From contig JAFUAB010000022.1 in NCBI GenBank assembly GCA_017460885.1, positions 62,001 to 126,000 of the forward strand: DNA of 64,000 bases, given 5' to 3'. The notes below the pieces were generated by a model, which ran no database searches, had not been told where the DNA came from, and saw only the letters and a list, made by a program, of their open reading frames with translations. The DNA is from Lachnospiraceae bacterium (GTDB lineage Bacteria; Bacillota; Clostridia; Lachnospirales; Lachnospiraceae). The position numbers were made by a program, and so were the translations under genes. The stretch's first letter is position 1; every line of letters begins with the position of its first letter. This document shows positions 57,401 through 64,000 of the stretch, one piece after another.

Positions 57401-60400
57401 CTGTTATGGTTACTCTCATGGCTAATGGAACGGCCGAAGGTGATGCTGTTAAGTTGGAAGATAATAACCAATGGACACATACCTGGAAAGACCTGCCTGT
57501 GTATCAGGGTGGAGTAGCTATAGCTTATACGGTTGAGGAGTCTGCGGTAAATTCAGGAGACCTTGAAGGTTATTCACTTACTCCATCCACCGCCACCTCT
57601 AATGATGGCACTACCATAACGCTAACCAATACCTACAGTCCCGAGACAGTCAGATTAAACGGCAAAAAGATATGGAAGGACGCTCTGAATGAAGGAACGG
57701 AAAATGAGATACAGGATGCTGACCGGATCCGTCCGGACTCGGTGACCATTATCATAAAAGACGGAGATTATGTGATCGGCAGAACTACCGCTTCTAAAGA
57801 AACCGGCTGGGCATGGAGTTATCCCGCAGAGGGCGAGACTCTGGATAAATTCCGTGACGGTCAGATAATAAACTATACAATCGAGGAAGTAGCTGTACCG
57901 GAATACTCTGCCACATATGACGGCTATGATATTACCAACACGCATAATCCTGCAAGGATTGACATCCCCGTAACCAAGGAATGGAAGGACAATAATGACC
58001 AGGACGGTGTAAGGCCTGCTTTTGTTACGATCAGACTGCTCAAAAACAATGTAGATACCGGGAAGACCGTTACGCTGAATGAAGATAATCACTGGTCAGA
58101 TTCCTTTACAAATCTGGAGGAATATGAATTTGTAAGGAACACGGATGGTACTCTGGCGAAGAACACAATCACTTATTCTGTTGAGGAGGTTGGAGCAGAG
58201 TCCGACAGTATCACGTTTAATAATGCAATATACACAGTAAGCGTGAGTGTTTCTGCCGAAACGGGATTTACCGTTACCAATACCCATACTCCTGAGGAGA
58301 CGGAGAAACCGGCTGTTAAGGTATGGGATGATGATAAGGACAGGGATGGCTGCAGACCTGACAGTATTAAGCTTCAGCTGTATGCCGATACCGGTGTAAA
58401 CGGCACGGATGTTCCGGTAGGAGATCCCGTGACTGTTTCACCCGGCTCAAAGCACGGAGAGGAAAATAAAACCAAAGTTTCCTCAGATGAATCCGGAAGA
58501 GATACCTGGACATATACATTTACCGGACTTGACAAGTACCGCAGGATCCTTGGCGAGGATGGTAAGCCTGTTGGTGATCCTGTCGAGATCAGGTATACAA
58601 TCAAGGAGATCGTTGATGAGGCGACAGCCAAAAAATACAATCTTGCTGTTGTTGACGGTGAAACCATGTCCGTTGATCCGGTTTATTCAGAGGATCATCT
58701 TACCGTAACCAACATTCACATACCTGAAACTACCGAGATCGAGATCAAAAAGGTATGGGATGACGCGTCAGATCAGGATGGCATCAGACCCGACAGAGTG
58801 AAATTGCAGCTTTATGCAGATGGAGAGGCAAAGGGTGAGCCGATCGTTCTTTCTCCCGGCTCGAATGGTGTCAGTATCAGTGAGGACGGAAATACATGGT
58901 CATACAGAATCTCCGGTCTGACCAGGTTTTCCGGTAATAAACATGATAACGGGAATCCTGTTCCGATCAGCTATACCATAGAAGAGATCACCGTGGATAC
59001 CACTACGGATCCCGCTACGGATCTTCTGAAAGGATATACTCCTTCCAAAATGAATGGTCACAGCATTAAGAACAGTCATACTCCCGAAACCGTAAGTATT
59101 CCTGTAAAGAAGATCTGGAATGACGAACATAATATAGCAGGTCTCAGACCTTCCAAAATTACTATCAAACTTTGGCAGGATGAGGTTGTGGAGGATGGTA
59201 AACCTTATGAGACCCACGAATTAAGCGGCGGACTTACAGACGAAGCCTGGACATATACCTTTACGGATTTGCCAAAATATAAGACAGTTACCGAAAACGG
59301 ACAGAAGACCGGCGGACACGAGATCAAGTATATCGTAACAGAGGAGGGATACAATACCGATCATTACACAGCGAATGCATCTGAAATTGATACTCTTGCT
59401 ACAGACGGTTATTACACATTTAATAATTCCTATAAAGTAGAATATGTGTCCGTAGAAGGCAAGAAGGTTTGGAATGACAGCAGTAACGCTCATAACAGCA
59501 GACCCGGCAGTATTGAACTCAAGCTTTATAAGACTATAGGAACGTCTGAGGAGAAGCAGCTGGTAGATACTTACACTATTACGCCTTCTGCAAATGACGC
59601 TGAGCAGGATGAGTGGTCATGGACGATAGACTCATTTACAAAGACAGATAAAGATTCAGGTATAACCCATATTCTGCTCAAATACGAAAATGGAAAACGT
59701 GTACATTATTCGGTAGAGGAGACACCTGTTGATAATTACGATACACCGGTGGTCGTTTCCGGTAAGGAAGATACAGAATCCGGTAATGTTTCGGAAGTAA
59801 AGATCACAAACACATACAATCCCGGCAGCAAATCCGTAAGCGTTCATAAGACATGGGATGACAGTAATGATCAGGATGGCAAGAGACCTCAGAGCATAAC
59901 CGTATATCTGATCAAAAGATATGCTGACAGTAAGGAAACCATAGTTACGCAAAGTGAAGAGCTTAATGCCGGCAATGCTTGGTCATATACCTGGGAGAAT
60001 CTCCCGACCAGGTATTCCAACAGAGACGTGGAGTATGTGGTTGATGAAGCTCAGATCAGCGTTCCGGATAAATATACGTCAATTGTAGATGGATATGAGA
60101 TCACTAATACCTATATCCCCGAGACCATTAATATCAGCGGCACCAAGGTTTGGGATGACGATGATAACAGGGACGGTAAGCGTAGGAATGCAGTGATCAA
60201 TCTGTATAAGAATGTATATACAACCGACGAATCCGGACAGAAAACAGTTCAAAAGGTATTTGTTGGATCAGACATTGCATATATCTATGGAGCAGAGGAA
60301 AAACCTGCGGATAAACCTGTGGATACATGGGCATTCAACAACCTGCCTAAGTATGATAAGGGCGAGGAGATTGAGTACTTTGTTTCAGAGGAACCTATAG

Positions 60401-63400
60401 ACTCCTATACGACTACTGCCAATAAATCGTTTGTTTCCGAAGCCGATAAGGAGATCCGGGTTTCAGGAGAGAGCGTAAAGAATATCACATTCACCAATAC
60501 TCATGTGACATATAAGACTTCGGTTCCCGTTACCAAGATCTGGGATGATAACCGTGATCAGGATGGCAAGAGACCGGATGAGGTTACGATCAATCTCCTG
60601 GCTAATGGTAAGTTGGTTACATCACATGATCTTACAGTCGAAGATATGGAATCCGCACAGAATACCAGTGTTTGGACTTATACATTCGGTAAGACTTCTG
60701 ACGGTAAAGATACCCTTCCCATATATGAGAATGGTAAAAAGATCGAATATACCATTGAGGAAGTAATAAACGGATCCGAAGTTGATGGAGAATCAGAATC
60801 AGTCAAAAAGTATGTACTCGGTAAAGATAATGTAAAGTACTACGTAACTCAGAATGATAAAACTATTACCAACACTTATACTCCCGAGCTCATTGATATC
60901 CCCGTTACCAAGACCTGGGATGATAAAGAAAATCAAGACGGTATAAGACCCGAAAAGATCACTCTCACACTTTACGCCGGTAATGAGGAAGTACGCAGCG
61001 AAACCATCAGCGGCACCGAAGATGTATGGAGTTATACATTTAAGGATTTGCCGAAGTATGCAAACAGAACCGCAATCGTATACAGAGTTGAAGAGTCCGG
61101 ACAGAATTCCAAAGTCAGAGACGGGGAGACCGGTTATACACTTTCCTTCAAGGAGGGAAGCAAATTTAATCTGGTCAATGAGCATACACCCGAGACGACA
61201 TCGGTTAAAGGATCCAAAATCTGGGAGGATGTCGGTGATCAGGACGGAGGCAGACCGGAGAGTATTACGGTCAATCTGCTTGTCAATGGTAAAACGGTTG
61301 ATTCAAAGACTGTAACATCAGCCAACGAATGGAAGTTTGAATTTACGGGTCTGCCCAAGTATGCTAATGGCCGTCTGATCACCTATACCGTGGAAGAGGA
61401 TGGCGCAGAAGGAGGGCAGATATCGTTCGCATCCGGAAACGATCCTCAAAGACAGGTTGAGTATATCGTTACGTTAGACGGATACAATATCACAAATACC
61501 CATAAGCCCGAAACAACCGAGGTCAGCGTGACCAAGGTTTGGGAGGATGATGACAACAGAGCGGGAAAACGTCCGGATAATATAAAGGTATCTCTGTACA
61601 AAGGAAATGAGCTTGTCAGCTATAAGGCTGAGGATGCTCAGGAAGCGGTAACGGAGATAACGCTTAATGAGTCGAATCACTGGACATACACATTTACGGA
61701 TCTGCCTAAATATGACGGCGGCATTGAGATTGCCTACAGCGTCAAGGAAAAAGGAGATCTTCCCGCCGGTTATTCAAAATCTGTGACTAACGAGGGCAAT
61801 GCCTTTACCATTACCAACACTTATGCACCCGACAAGGTGTCCGTCAGCGGTGTTAAGGTTTGGAATGATTCTTATACCGATGCATTCGGCAATAAGACCG
61901 ATAATGCCGACGGCCTGAGACCGGATAAGGTGATCGTTGTACTTAAGGCCGATGGACAAACAGTAAAAACAATTGAAACAAATGCAACCAAGCACTGGGC
62001 ATGGGAGTTTACCGGGCTTGATAAGTACAAAGCGGGTTCTCATGGAGAAGAGATAGTCTATACGGTTGATGAAGAGACCGTAAGTACGGGCTACAGCAGA
62101 ACCATCGGGAACAGTATCCTAAAAGATGAGAACGGAGATGCTGTAAAAGACGATGAAGGAAATTCTGTGATCGTCCCCAACGAATGGGTGATCACCAATA
62201 CACATGTTCCCGTACGTACAAGCGTCGAGGTAGAGAAGATCTGGCAAGACAATGACGATCAGGACGGCGGAAGGCCCGGCAGTATTACGGTTCAGCTGTA
62301 TGCGGACGGACAGGCTGTAGAGGGCAGGACCGCGGAACTGAATGCCGGTAATAATTGGAAGGCATCATTTACTGATCTGAAGAAGTATTCCGACGGAGTC
62401 AGCGTACCGATCAACTATACGATCAGGGAAACCGGAACAAGTACCGAAACCGACGGAAATGAGACAAAGGAATATGTTACCTTCAGCAGGAACGATAAAT
62501 CCTATAAGTACTATGTAACAACTGACGGTGGCCTGACAGAAAGCGGAGACAGGTATGTATACAGTATTACCAATGAATACACTCCCGAGACCACATCTGT
62601 CAAGGTGACCAAGATCTGGGATGATGGGAATGATCAGGATAAGCTCAGACCGGATAGTATTGTGATTAAGCTGTTCGCCGATAATGAATTAAAGGAATCC
62701 AAAACGATCACCGGTGCAAGTATAGACGAGAACGGTAACTGGACGTGTGAATTTACGGATCTGCCCAAATATAAGACAGTTACCGAAAACGAAATAACGA
62801 CCGGCGGTCATTCGATCACTTATACCGTACAGGAGGAAAAGGTATCCGTCACCCGAAGAAATGGACAGACAGTTGATTATTCTGCTTCTGTCACAGGCAA
62901 TATGATCACAGGTTATACCATCACCAACAGCTATGAGCCTGAGAAGATCAGCATCGAGGGGATCAAGACCTGGAAAGACGGGGAAGATCAGGATGGCATA
63001 AGACCCGATTCCGTGATCATTGTTGTGACGGATAATAAATCACACAAAGAAGCGGGAAAGGTCACATCTACAAAAGAGAACAACTGGAAATGGAAGATTG
63101 AAGGACTGGACAGATATCACGACGGAGAACCTGCAAGCTATACGGTTGCCGAATACGATACCATATCCGAAAAGGTAACTGACGAAACAACCGGAGAGGA
63201 AAAGACTGTTCTCAGGGCAAAGGACAGGAACGGAAATGCTTCTTATGTTGTAAGCAGCGGCAGAACAGGTTCACTGGATACATCTTCCGGCAATATCTCC
63301 GATGTGGAATTTGTTAATACCTATGTTCCCCGAACAGTTGATCTGGCCGGAAAGAAATTCTGGGCGGATGCATCCGATCAGGATGGCAAGAGACCCGAAT

Positions 63401-64000
63401 CGATCATTATCGACATCCTGAAGGTATACGGAGAGGGCGAAAACAGAACCGAAAAGTTAGTAAAGAGCATTACAGTCAGCAAGCCCGAGGGTCAGACCGT
63501 CAATGAGTGGTCATGGGAAGAAAAGGGTCTTCCCGAGAATGAGATCCTGGAAGATGCCGATGGCAGAACCGGTGGCCATAGGATCAACTATACAGTCAGA
63601 GAGCGTATTTCGGGTAAAGATGAGAATGGCGAATACATATTCGGTAATGATTCGGCTAAATACTATGTATCACAGTCCGGAAACGATATAACCAACACTT
63701 ATACACCCACAACCGTAGATATAGAAGGAACCAAAACCTGGATCGATGATAATAACGCCGAGAATAAGAGACTCTCAAGTATCACGATCCGACTCTGGAA
63801 ACCCGACAGCACATCCGGGACCGGTATAAGTGAGGCAGCTCATAAGACTGTTACCGCAGATGATGGGTGGTCATGGAAATTTGAAAAGCTTCCGGAATAT
63901 GAGAGCGGTCAGAAGATCACTTATACGATCTCCGAGGACAGTGTTGAGGATTATACCGCAACTGTAGACGGCAGCAATGTGATCAATACCTATACACCCG
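51439..64000 (+). CDS. Giant Cna_B-repeat surface protein 2, partial at window end
   Basis: Open from ATG 51439 to the end of the window (4187 codons); frame spot-checked at 55021, 57088, 60121 and 63961. The N-terminus (MKRRKTKLWKKMLVGFMSF) and the next 560 residues parallel giant protein 1, followed by a choice-of-anchor-A-like domain (about 710-1006; GMVIAPKAHV, GEWHFV). Next come prealbumin-like domains (1014-1630), a pilin-type Spy0128/FctA-like isopeptide domain (about 1632-1835; KTFDFEIIAG, GTYDYTIKEV) and about 20 Cna_B repeats from 1848, plus one divergent copy near 1202. Repeat consensus and candidate isopeptide residues are as in protein 1. Cysteines are more frequent in its N-terminal third. 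GGAGAG precedes the ATG. The C-terminus and any sorting signal are outside the window. Confidence 0.88.
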   Translation, partial: MKRRKTKLWKKMLVGFMSFTMFLGNLSSLSVEAFAAEEGLFDETEGSEDGVFIDSGDFDNVLTVSDGSELNASANEDFDSPLFNEDIENSPENEISDPDNDNTDPELTVEEAPESSDLQSDTDITADNDNPDDNDAAEEQVVPARSLYKLNVSVLDADGDPIPGYEDSVIPDFDGNLDLTNRLDPPIRVENYNFVEAKLGNNVIESLCKNDEGYISSLISGGETYTIDLDVDLDLYYESKYQVTELKATIVDEFGDTVDDKLSDMDLPSFNDEDILVLDDPGLPPVENVKVRSGLFRSVKYTYVKASYDGKTIKALRTQPAVKGEGNYYAYTVDGTEWTYFDKDSTILFEYTDGKKSVYTYEDSKVAVTATLQHANAVPDDAYFAVTPVVKGSSYDVDSYIDALNKEAVPENASAGFEYSMDNTLLYDIAFYTDETKSEEIQPADGMVKIEMQFLKNQLKDELDASADSGLLVNHLSLDESVLTDAGTTAAAEVRSDDISVETIDANVSVSDGSVEFKTESFSIYTITDIGDDIAGQIVIDYDFAPDTLPLGVIFISGSNNPNAHVILKLADYLQGDKVMITSEGLARTNVGGLESGVTYSIELWKAVSSEKYNSFNPDNNFEKNDFSRVIYNSYNFDRTYQVKEGTDEWGQDTYSYYTENVTAEPQNSGIIDMYSYSMPASGEVSDGTIRITATRVPVNDKVIPATILRDAVNFGVVANTYENVNDTQSNFATKLYIGGNDVGADMSNNPGTTYIAEFSGTGLNIRNNLGSSALLIGCNVSQTTEQDTARLYTVPDKDGQPYTIYDKSKKADVINVGKDTVNRKIDNLISGVSIPAGNKVVLPKATLASGDPEYYLDTTSLPDGTIHFDLDNSTGAEGKSLYEVWSTSQKVYIKKNPDQTLIFHSNQSQITLCEYNVYDWSNGKYETSASPTTSGDKNERLLNNVASTMVFDFPNASTLDFASAITGMVIAPKAHVTWSTACCGWLICDYAEGRGEWHFVSQDVPSVTDDHTTLKLDIVKTLIDDNVPSGETNIDSLWPEEGFKFRITKYAAGSIEGDQNGYEVMHDVNKIPDLDGMVNGEKIVTITKDQAGKKVTVGTHDFTGSEEWEKTSLTYEDHRYYAFMYKVEELPCGNSDIEPYPTNTYFVKFFINIRQVVNGDDIKYYVWVDGPHVSGTVLVSNSCIPKDIEFENHYNPEHRNINVTKNWSDGNNNHSNDSVIVQLTVKEQDGYKDVPGQTAVLNAANNWSATYSNLLFDKEYSVREVSVNGKVVQNSRVMVGSKEYITNVSGNAVDGFAVTNSSSGNGTLRIRKEISSEDKSLFSNYFYNLYFEVYDADTKALVAASKPGSTTSKDAASRGDYEGGGWFRVSNLPYGNYYIVEKIKGEANDSVACIGNEVLVATYYKSLRAGDNEGFAEGGTKSDTAGTTGTFVFNQDTSRLNLRNEYKPTGNLRIHKIVVNDFGSANVRNKKDSILNSVIFRLTNTADSNAYITFKGFATTRKDRKNGYAVGHGTLKGRTFDVEYNENAQWTIFNVPKGDYVVDEVADGFTFAYDEETNKSNVISESTFSRITHYGVTTDENRSSTIYCSEGDNVRVKSAVQCAQNVNPQIATVGGDVQTVQVCNFYSNPLTPVSVTKKYPGWSNGTNPDKTFDFEIIAGNNTAHDSEGNPVSVSTPMPTDTTVSVSGNESGIGTAHFGDIVYKFEGTYDYTIKEVIPASGKEITDPRTGRTAFLGNDGIIYDLREIKVTVSVSQCRTEFNKAANIKGTLTELDGKYIEYKEIFYYLGADVVYKENGETVATTSMRLPDKFNTADSNSVKSYIETTAWTHMDSRSWLFSNDDEELISISGTKVWDDANNQDGLRDNIVFTLTSNDPGFATQTRTISKDSTNLSTISKDSTDLTWSFENLPKYNSAGQLINYTVEETTQIDGYSTTVNDNNGNTITVNGENGNTSEVEFKNTHTPQSTSITVVKKWEDKNNQDGKRPDAVMVTLMANGTAEGDAVKLEDNNQWTHTWKDLPVYQGGVAIAYTVEESAVNSGDLEGYSLTPSTATSNDGTTITLTNTYSPETVRLNGKKIWKDALNEGTENEIQDADRIRPDSVTIIIKDGDYVIGRTTASKETGWAWSYPAEGETLDKFRDGQIINYTIEEVAVPEYSATYDGYDITNTHNPARIDIPVTKEWKDNNDQDGVRPAFVTIRLLKNNVDTGKTVTLNEDNHWSDSFTNLEEYEFVRNTDGTLAKNTITYSVEEVGAESDSITFNNAIYTVSVSVSAETGFTVTNTHTPEETEKPAVKVWDDDKDRDGCRPDSIKLQLYADTGVNGTDVPVGDPVTVSPGSKHGEENKTKVSSDESGRDTWTYTFTGLDKYRRILGEDGKPVGDPVEIRYTIKEIVDEATAKKYNLAVVDGETMSVDPVYSEDHLTVTNIHIPETTEIEIKKVWDDASDQDGIRPDRVKLQLYADGEAKGEPIVLSPGSNGVSISEDGNTWSYRISGLTRFSGNKHDNGNPVPISYTIEEITVDTTTDPATDLLKGYTPSKMNGHSIKNSHTPETVSIPVKKIWNDEHNIAGLRPSKITIKLWQDEVVEDGKPYETHELSGGLTDEAWTYTFTDLPKYKTVTENGQKTGGHEIKYIVTEEGYNTDHYTANASEIDTLATDGYYTFNNSYKVEYVSVEGKKVWNDSSNAHNSRPGSIELKLYKTIGTSEEKQLVDTYTITPSANDAEQDEWSWTIDSFTKTDKDSGITHILLKYENGKRVHYSVEETPVDNYDTPVVVSGKEDTESGNVSEVKITNTYNPGSKSVSVHKTWDDSNDQDGKRPQSITVYLIKRYADSKETIVTQSEELNAGNAWSYTWENLPTRYSNRDVEYVVDEAQISVPDKYTSIVDGYEITNTYIPETINISGTKVWDDDDNRDGKRRNAVINLYKNVYTTDESGQKTVQKVFVGSDIAYIYGAEEKPADKPVDTWAFNNLPKYDKGEEIEYFVSEEPIDSYTTTANKSFVSEADKEIRVSGESVKNITFTNTHVTYKTSVPVTKIWDDNRDQDGKRPDEVTINLLANGKLVTSHDLTVEDMESAQNTSVWTYTFGKTSDGKDTLPIYENGKKIEYTIEEVINGSEVDGESESVKKYVLGKDNVKYYVTQNDKTITNTYTPELIDIPVTKTWDDKENQDGIRPEKITLTLYAGNEEVRSETISGTEDVWSYTFKDLPKYANRTAIVYRVEESGQNSKVRDGETGYTLSFKEGSKFNLVNEHTPETTSVKGSKIWEDVGDQDGGRPESITVNLLVNGKTVDSKTVTSANEWKFEFTGLPKYANGRLITYTVEEDGAEGGQISFASGNDPQRQVEYIVTLDGYNITNTHKPETTEVSVTKVWEDDDNRAGKRPDNIKVSLYKGNELVSYKAEDAQEAVTEITLNESNHWTYTFTDLPKYDGGIEIAYSVKEKGDLPAGYSKSVTNEGNAFTITNTYAPDKVSVSGVKVWNDSYTDAFGNKTDNADGLRPDKVIVVLKADGQTVKTIETNATKHWAWEFTGLDKYKAGSHGEEIVYTVDEETVSTGYSRTIGNSILKDENGDAVKDDEGNSVIVPNEWVITNTHVPVRTSVEVEKIWQDNDDQDGGRPGSITVQLYADGQAVEGRTAELNAGNNWKASFTDLKKYSDGVSVPINYTIRETGTSTETDGNETKEYVTFSRNDKSYKYYVTTDGGLTESGDRYVYSITNEYTPETTSVKVTKIWDDGNDQDKLRPDSIVIKLFADNELKESKTITGASIDENGNWTCEFTDLPKYKTVTENEITTGGHSITYTVQEEKVSVTRRNGQTVDYSASVTGNMITGYTITNSYEPEKISIEGIKTWKDGEDQDGIRPDSVIIVVTDNKSHKEAGKVTSTKENNWKWKIEGLDRYHDGEPASYTVAEYDTISEKVTDETTGEEKTVLRAKDRNGNASYVVSSGRTGSLDTSSGNISDVEFVNTYVPRTVDLAGKKFWADASDQDGKRPESIIIDILKVYGEGENRTEKLVKSITVSKPEGQTVNEWSWEEKGLPENEILEDADGRTGGHRINYTVRERISGKDENGEYIFGNDSAKYYVSQSGNDITNTYTPTTVDIEGTKTWIDDNNAENKRLSSITIRLWKPDSTSGTGISEAAHKTVTADDGWSWKFEKLPEYESGQKITYTISEDSVEDYTATVDGSNVINTYTP
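57088..57147 (+). repeat. 30-bp tandem duplication in giant protein 2
   Basis: Two units, 57088-57117 and 57118-57147, encode TISKDSTNLS and TISKDSTDLT. They differ at a few bases only. The duplication lengthens a loop within the first Cna_B repeat of the main array. Confidence 0.85.

Noticed and set aside
51439-64000. A frameshift or pseudogene in giant gene 2, as it has no stop in the window
   Set aside because: The same frame was confirmed by eye at several points up to 63961, and the Cna_B consensus continues to the last base. It is simply cut by the window edge.

Overview
The window looks like chromosomal DNA of a Gram-positive anaerobe of the class Clostridia, most likely Lachnospiraceae. 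This rests on family knowledge, not a search: AddAB instead of RecBCD, a GerMN lipoprotein, lipoproteins with Gram-positive signals, an NlpC/P60 hydrolase with SH3 domains, a class B sortase with a (S/N)PxTG-type substrate, and DUF975, DUF3810 and SEC-C proteins. Coding density is high, start and stop codons often overlap, and every gene except argG lies on the + strand. No tRNA, rRNA, insertion sequence, prophage or CRISPR array was seen.

Region 1 (1-4228) holds the 3' end of prfB, a small membrane protein ended by a good terminator, and then a run starting at a promoter that overlaps a perfect inverted repeat: an HEQEH metalloprotease, a DUF975 membrane protein, a coupled thrH / unknown 80-aa gene / ridA set, a DUF1294 protein and a LytTR regulator with a degenerate receiver. 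Region 2 (4236-10820) is arginine biosynthesis: argG on the minus strand, divergent from argC - GNAT acetyltransferase - argB - argD - secreted solute-binding-like protein. argJ is not in the cluster. Region 3 (10883-15953) has a ComEA-like lipoprotein, a PhoB-type regulator with its histidine kinase, a GerMN lipoprotein, and an SH3-NlpC/P60 hydrolase behind a near-consensus promoter. Region 4 (15959-31000) has addB-addA, a CPBP protease, a GPH-type sugar symporter, a TPR lipoprotein, pyrF, a DUF3810 membrane metalloprotease, a SEC-C protein and a CAP-domain lipoprotein closed by a strong terminator.

Region 5 (31077-64000) is the unusual part. A class B sortase gene overlaps by 17 nt a gene for a TraX-like / 7TM / PAS-like / GGDEF fusion. 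After an amino-acid ABC binding protein and permease with no adjacent ATPase come two tandem giant paralogous surface-protein genes. The first is complete (4996 aa): signal peptide, shared N-terminal module, choice-of-anchor-A-like domain, about 35 Cna_B repeats, a Pro/Thr stalk and a C-terminal SPATG - hydrophobic - RKKKKS sorting signal. The second runs off the window after 4187 codons. Both start behind a duplicated upstream region with a candidate promoter and a CcpA cre-like palindrome at the same distance downstream. My working reading is a cell-surface adhesin or stalk system: the sortase would anchor the giant proteins, a LacI/CcpA-type repressor would tie their expression to carbon supply, and the membrane diguanylate cyclase would be made together with the sortase. 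The sequence supports the parts; the functional links are inference.
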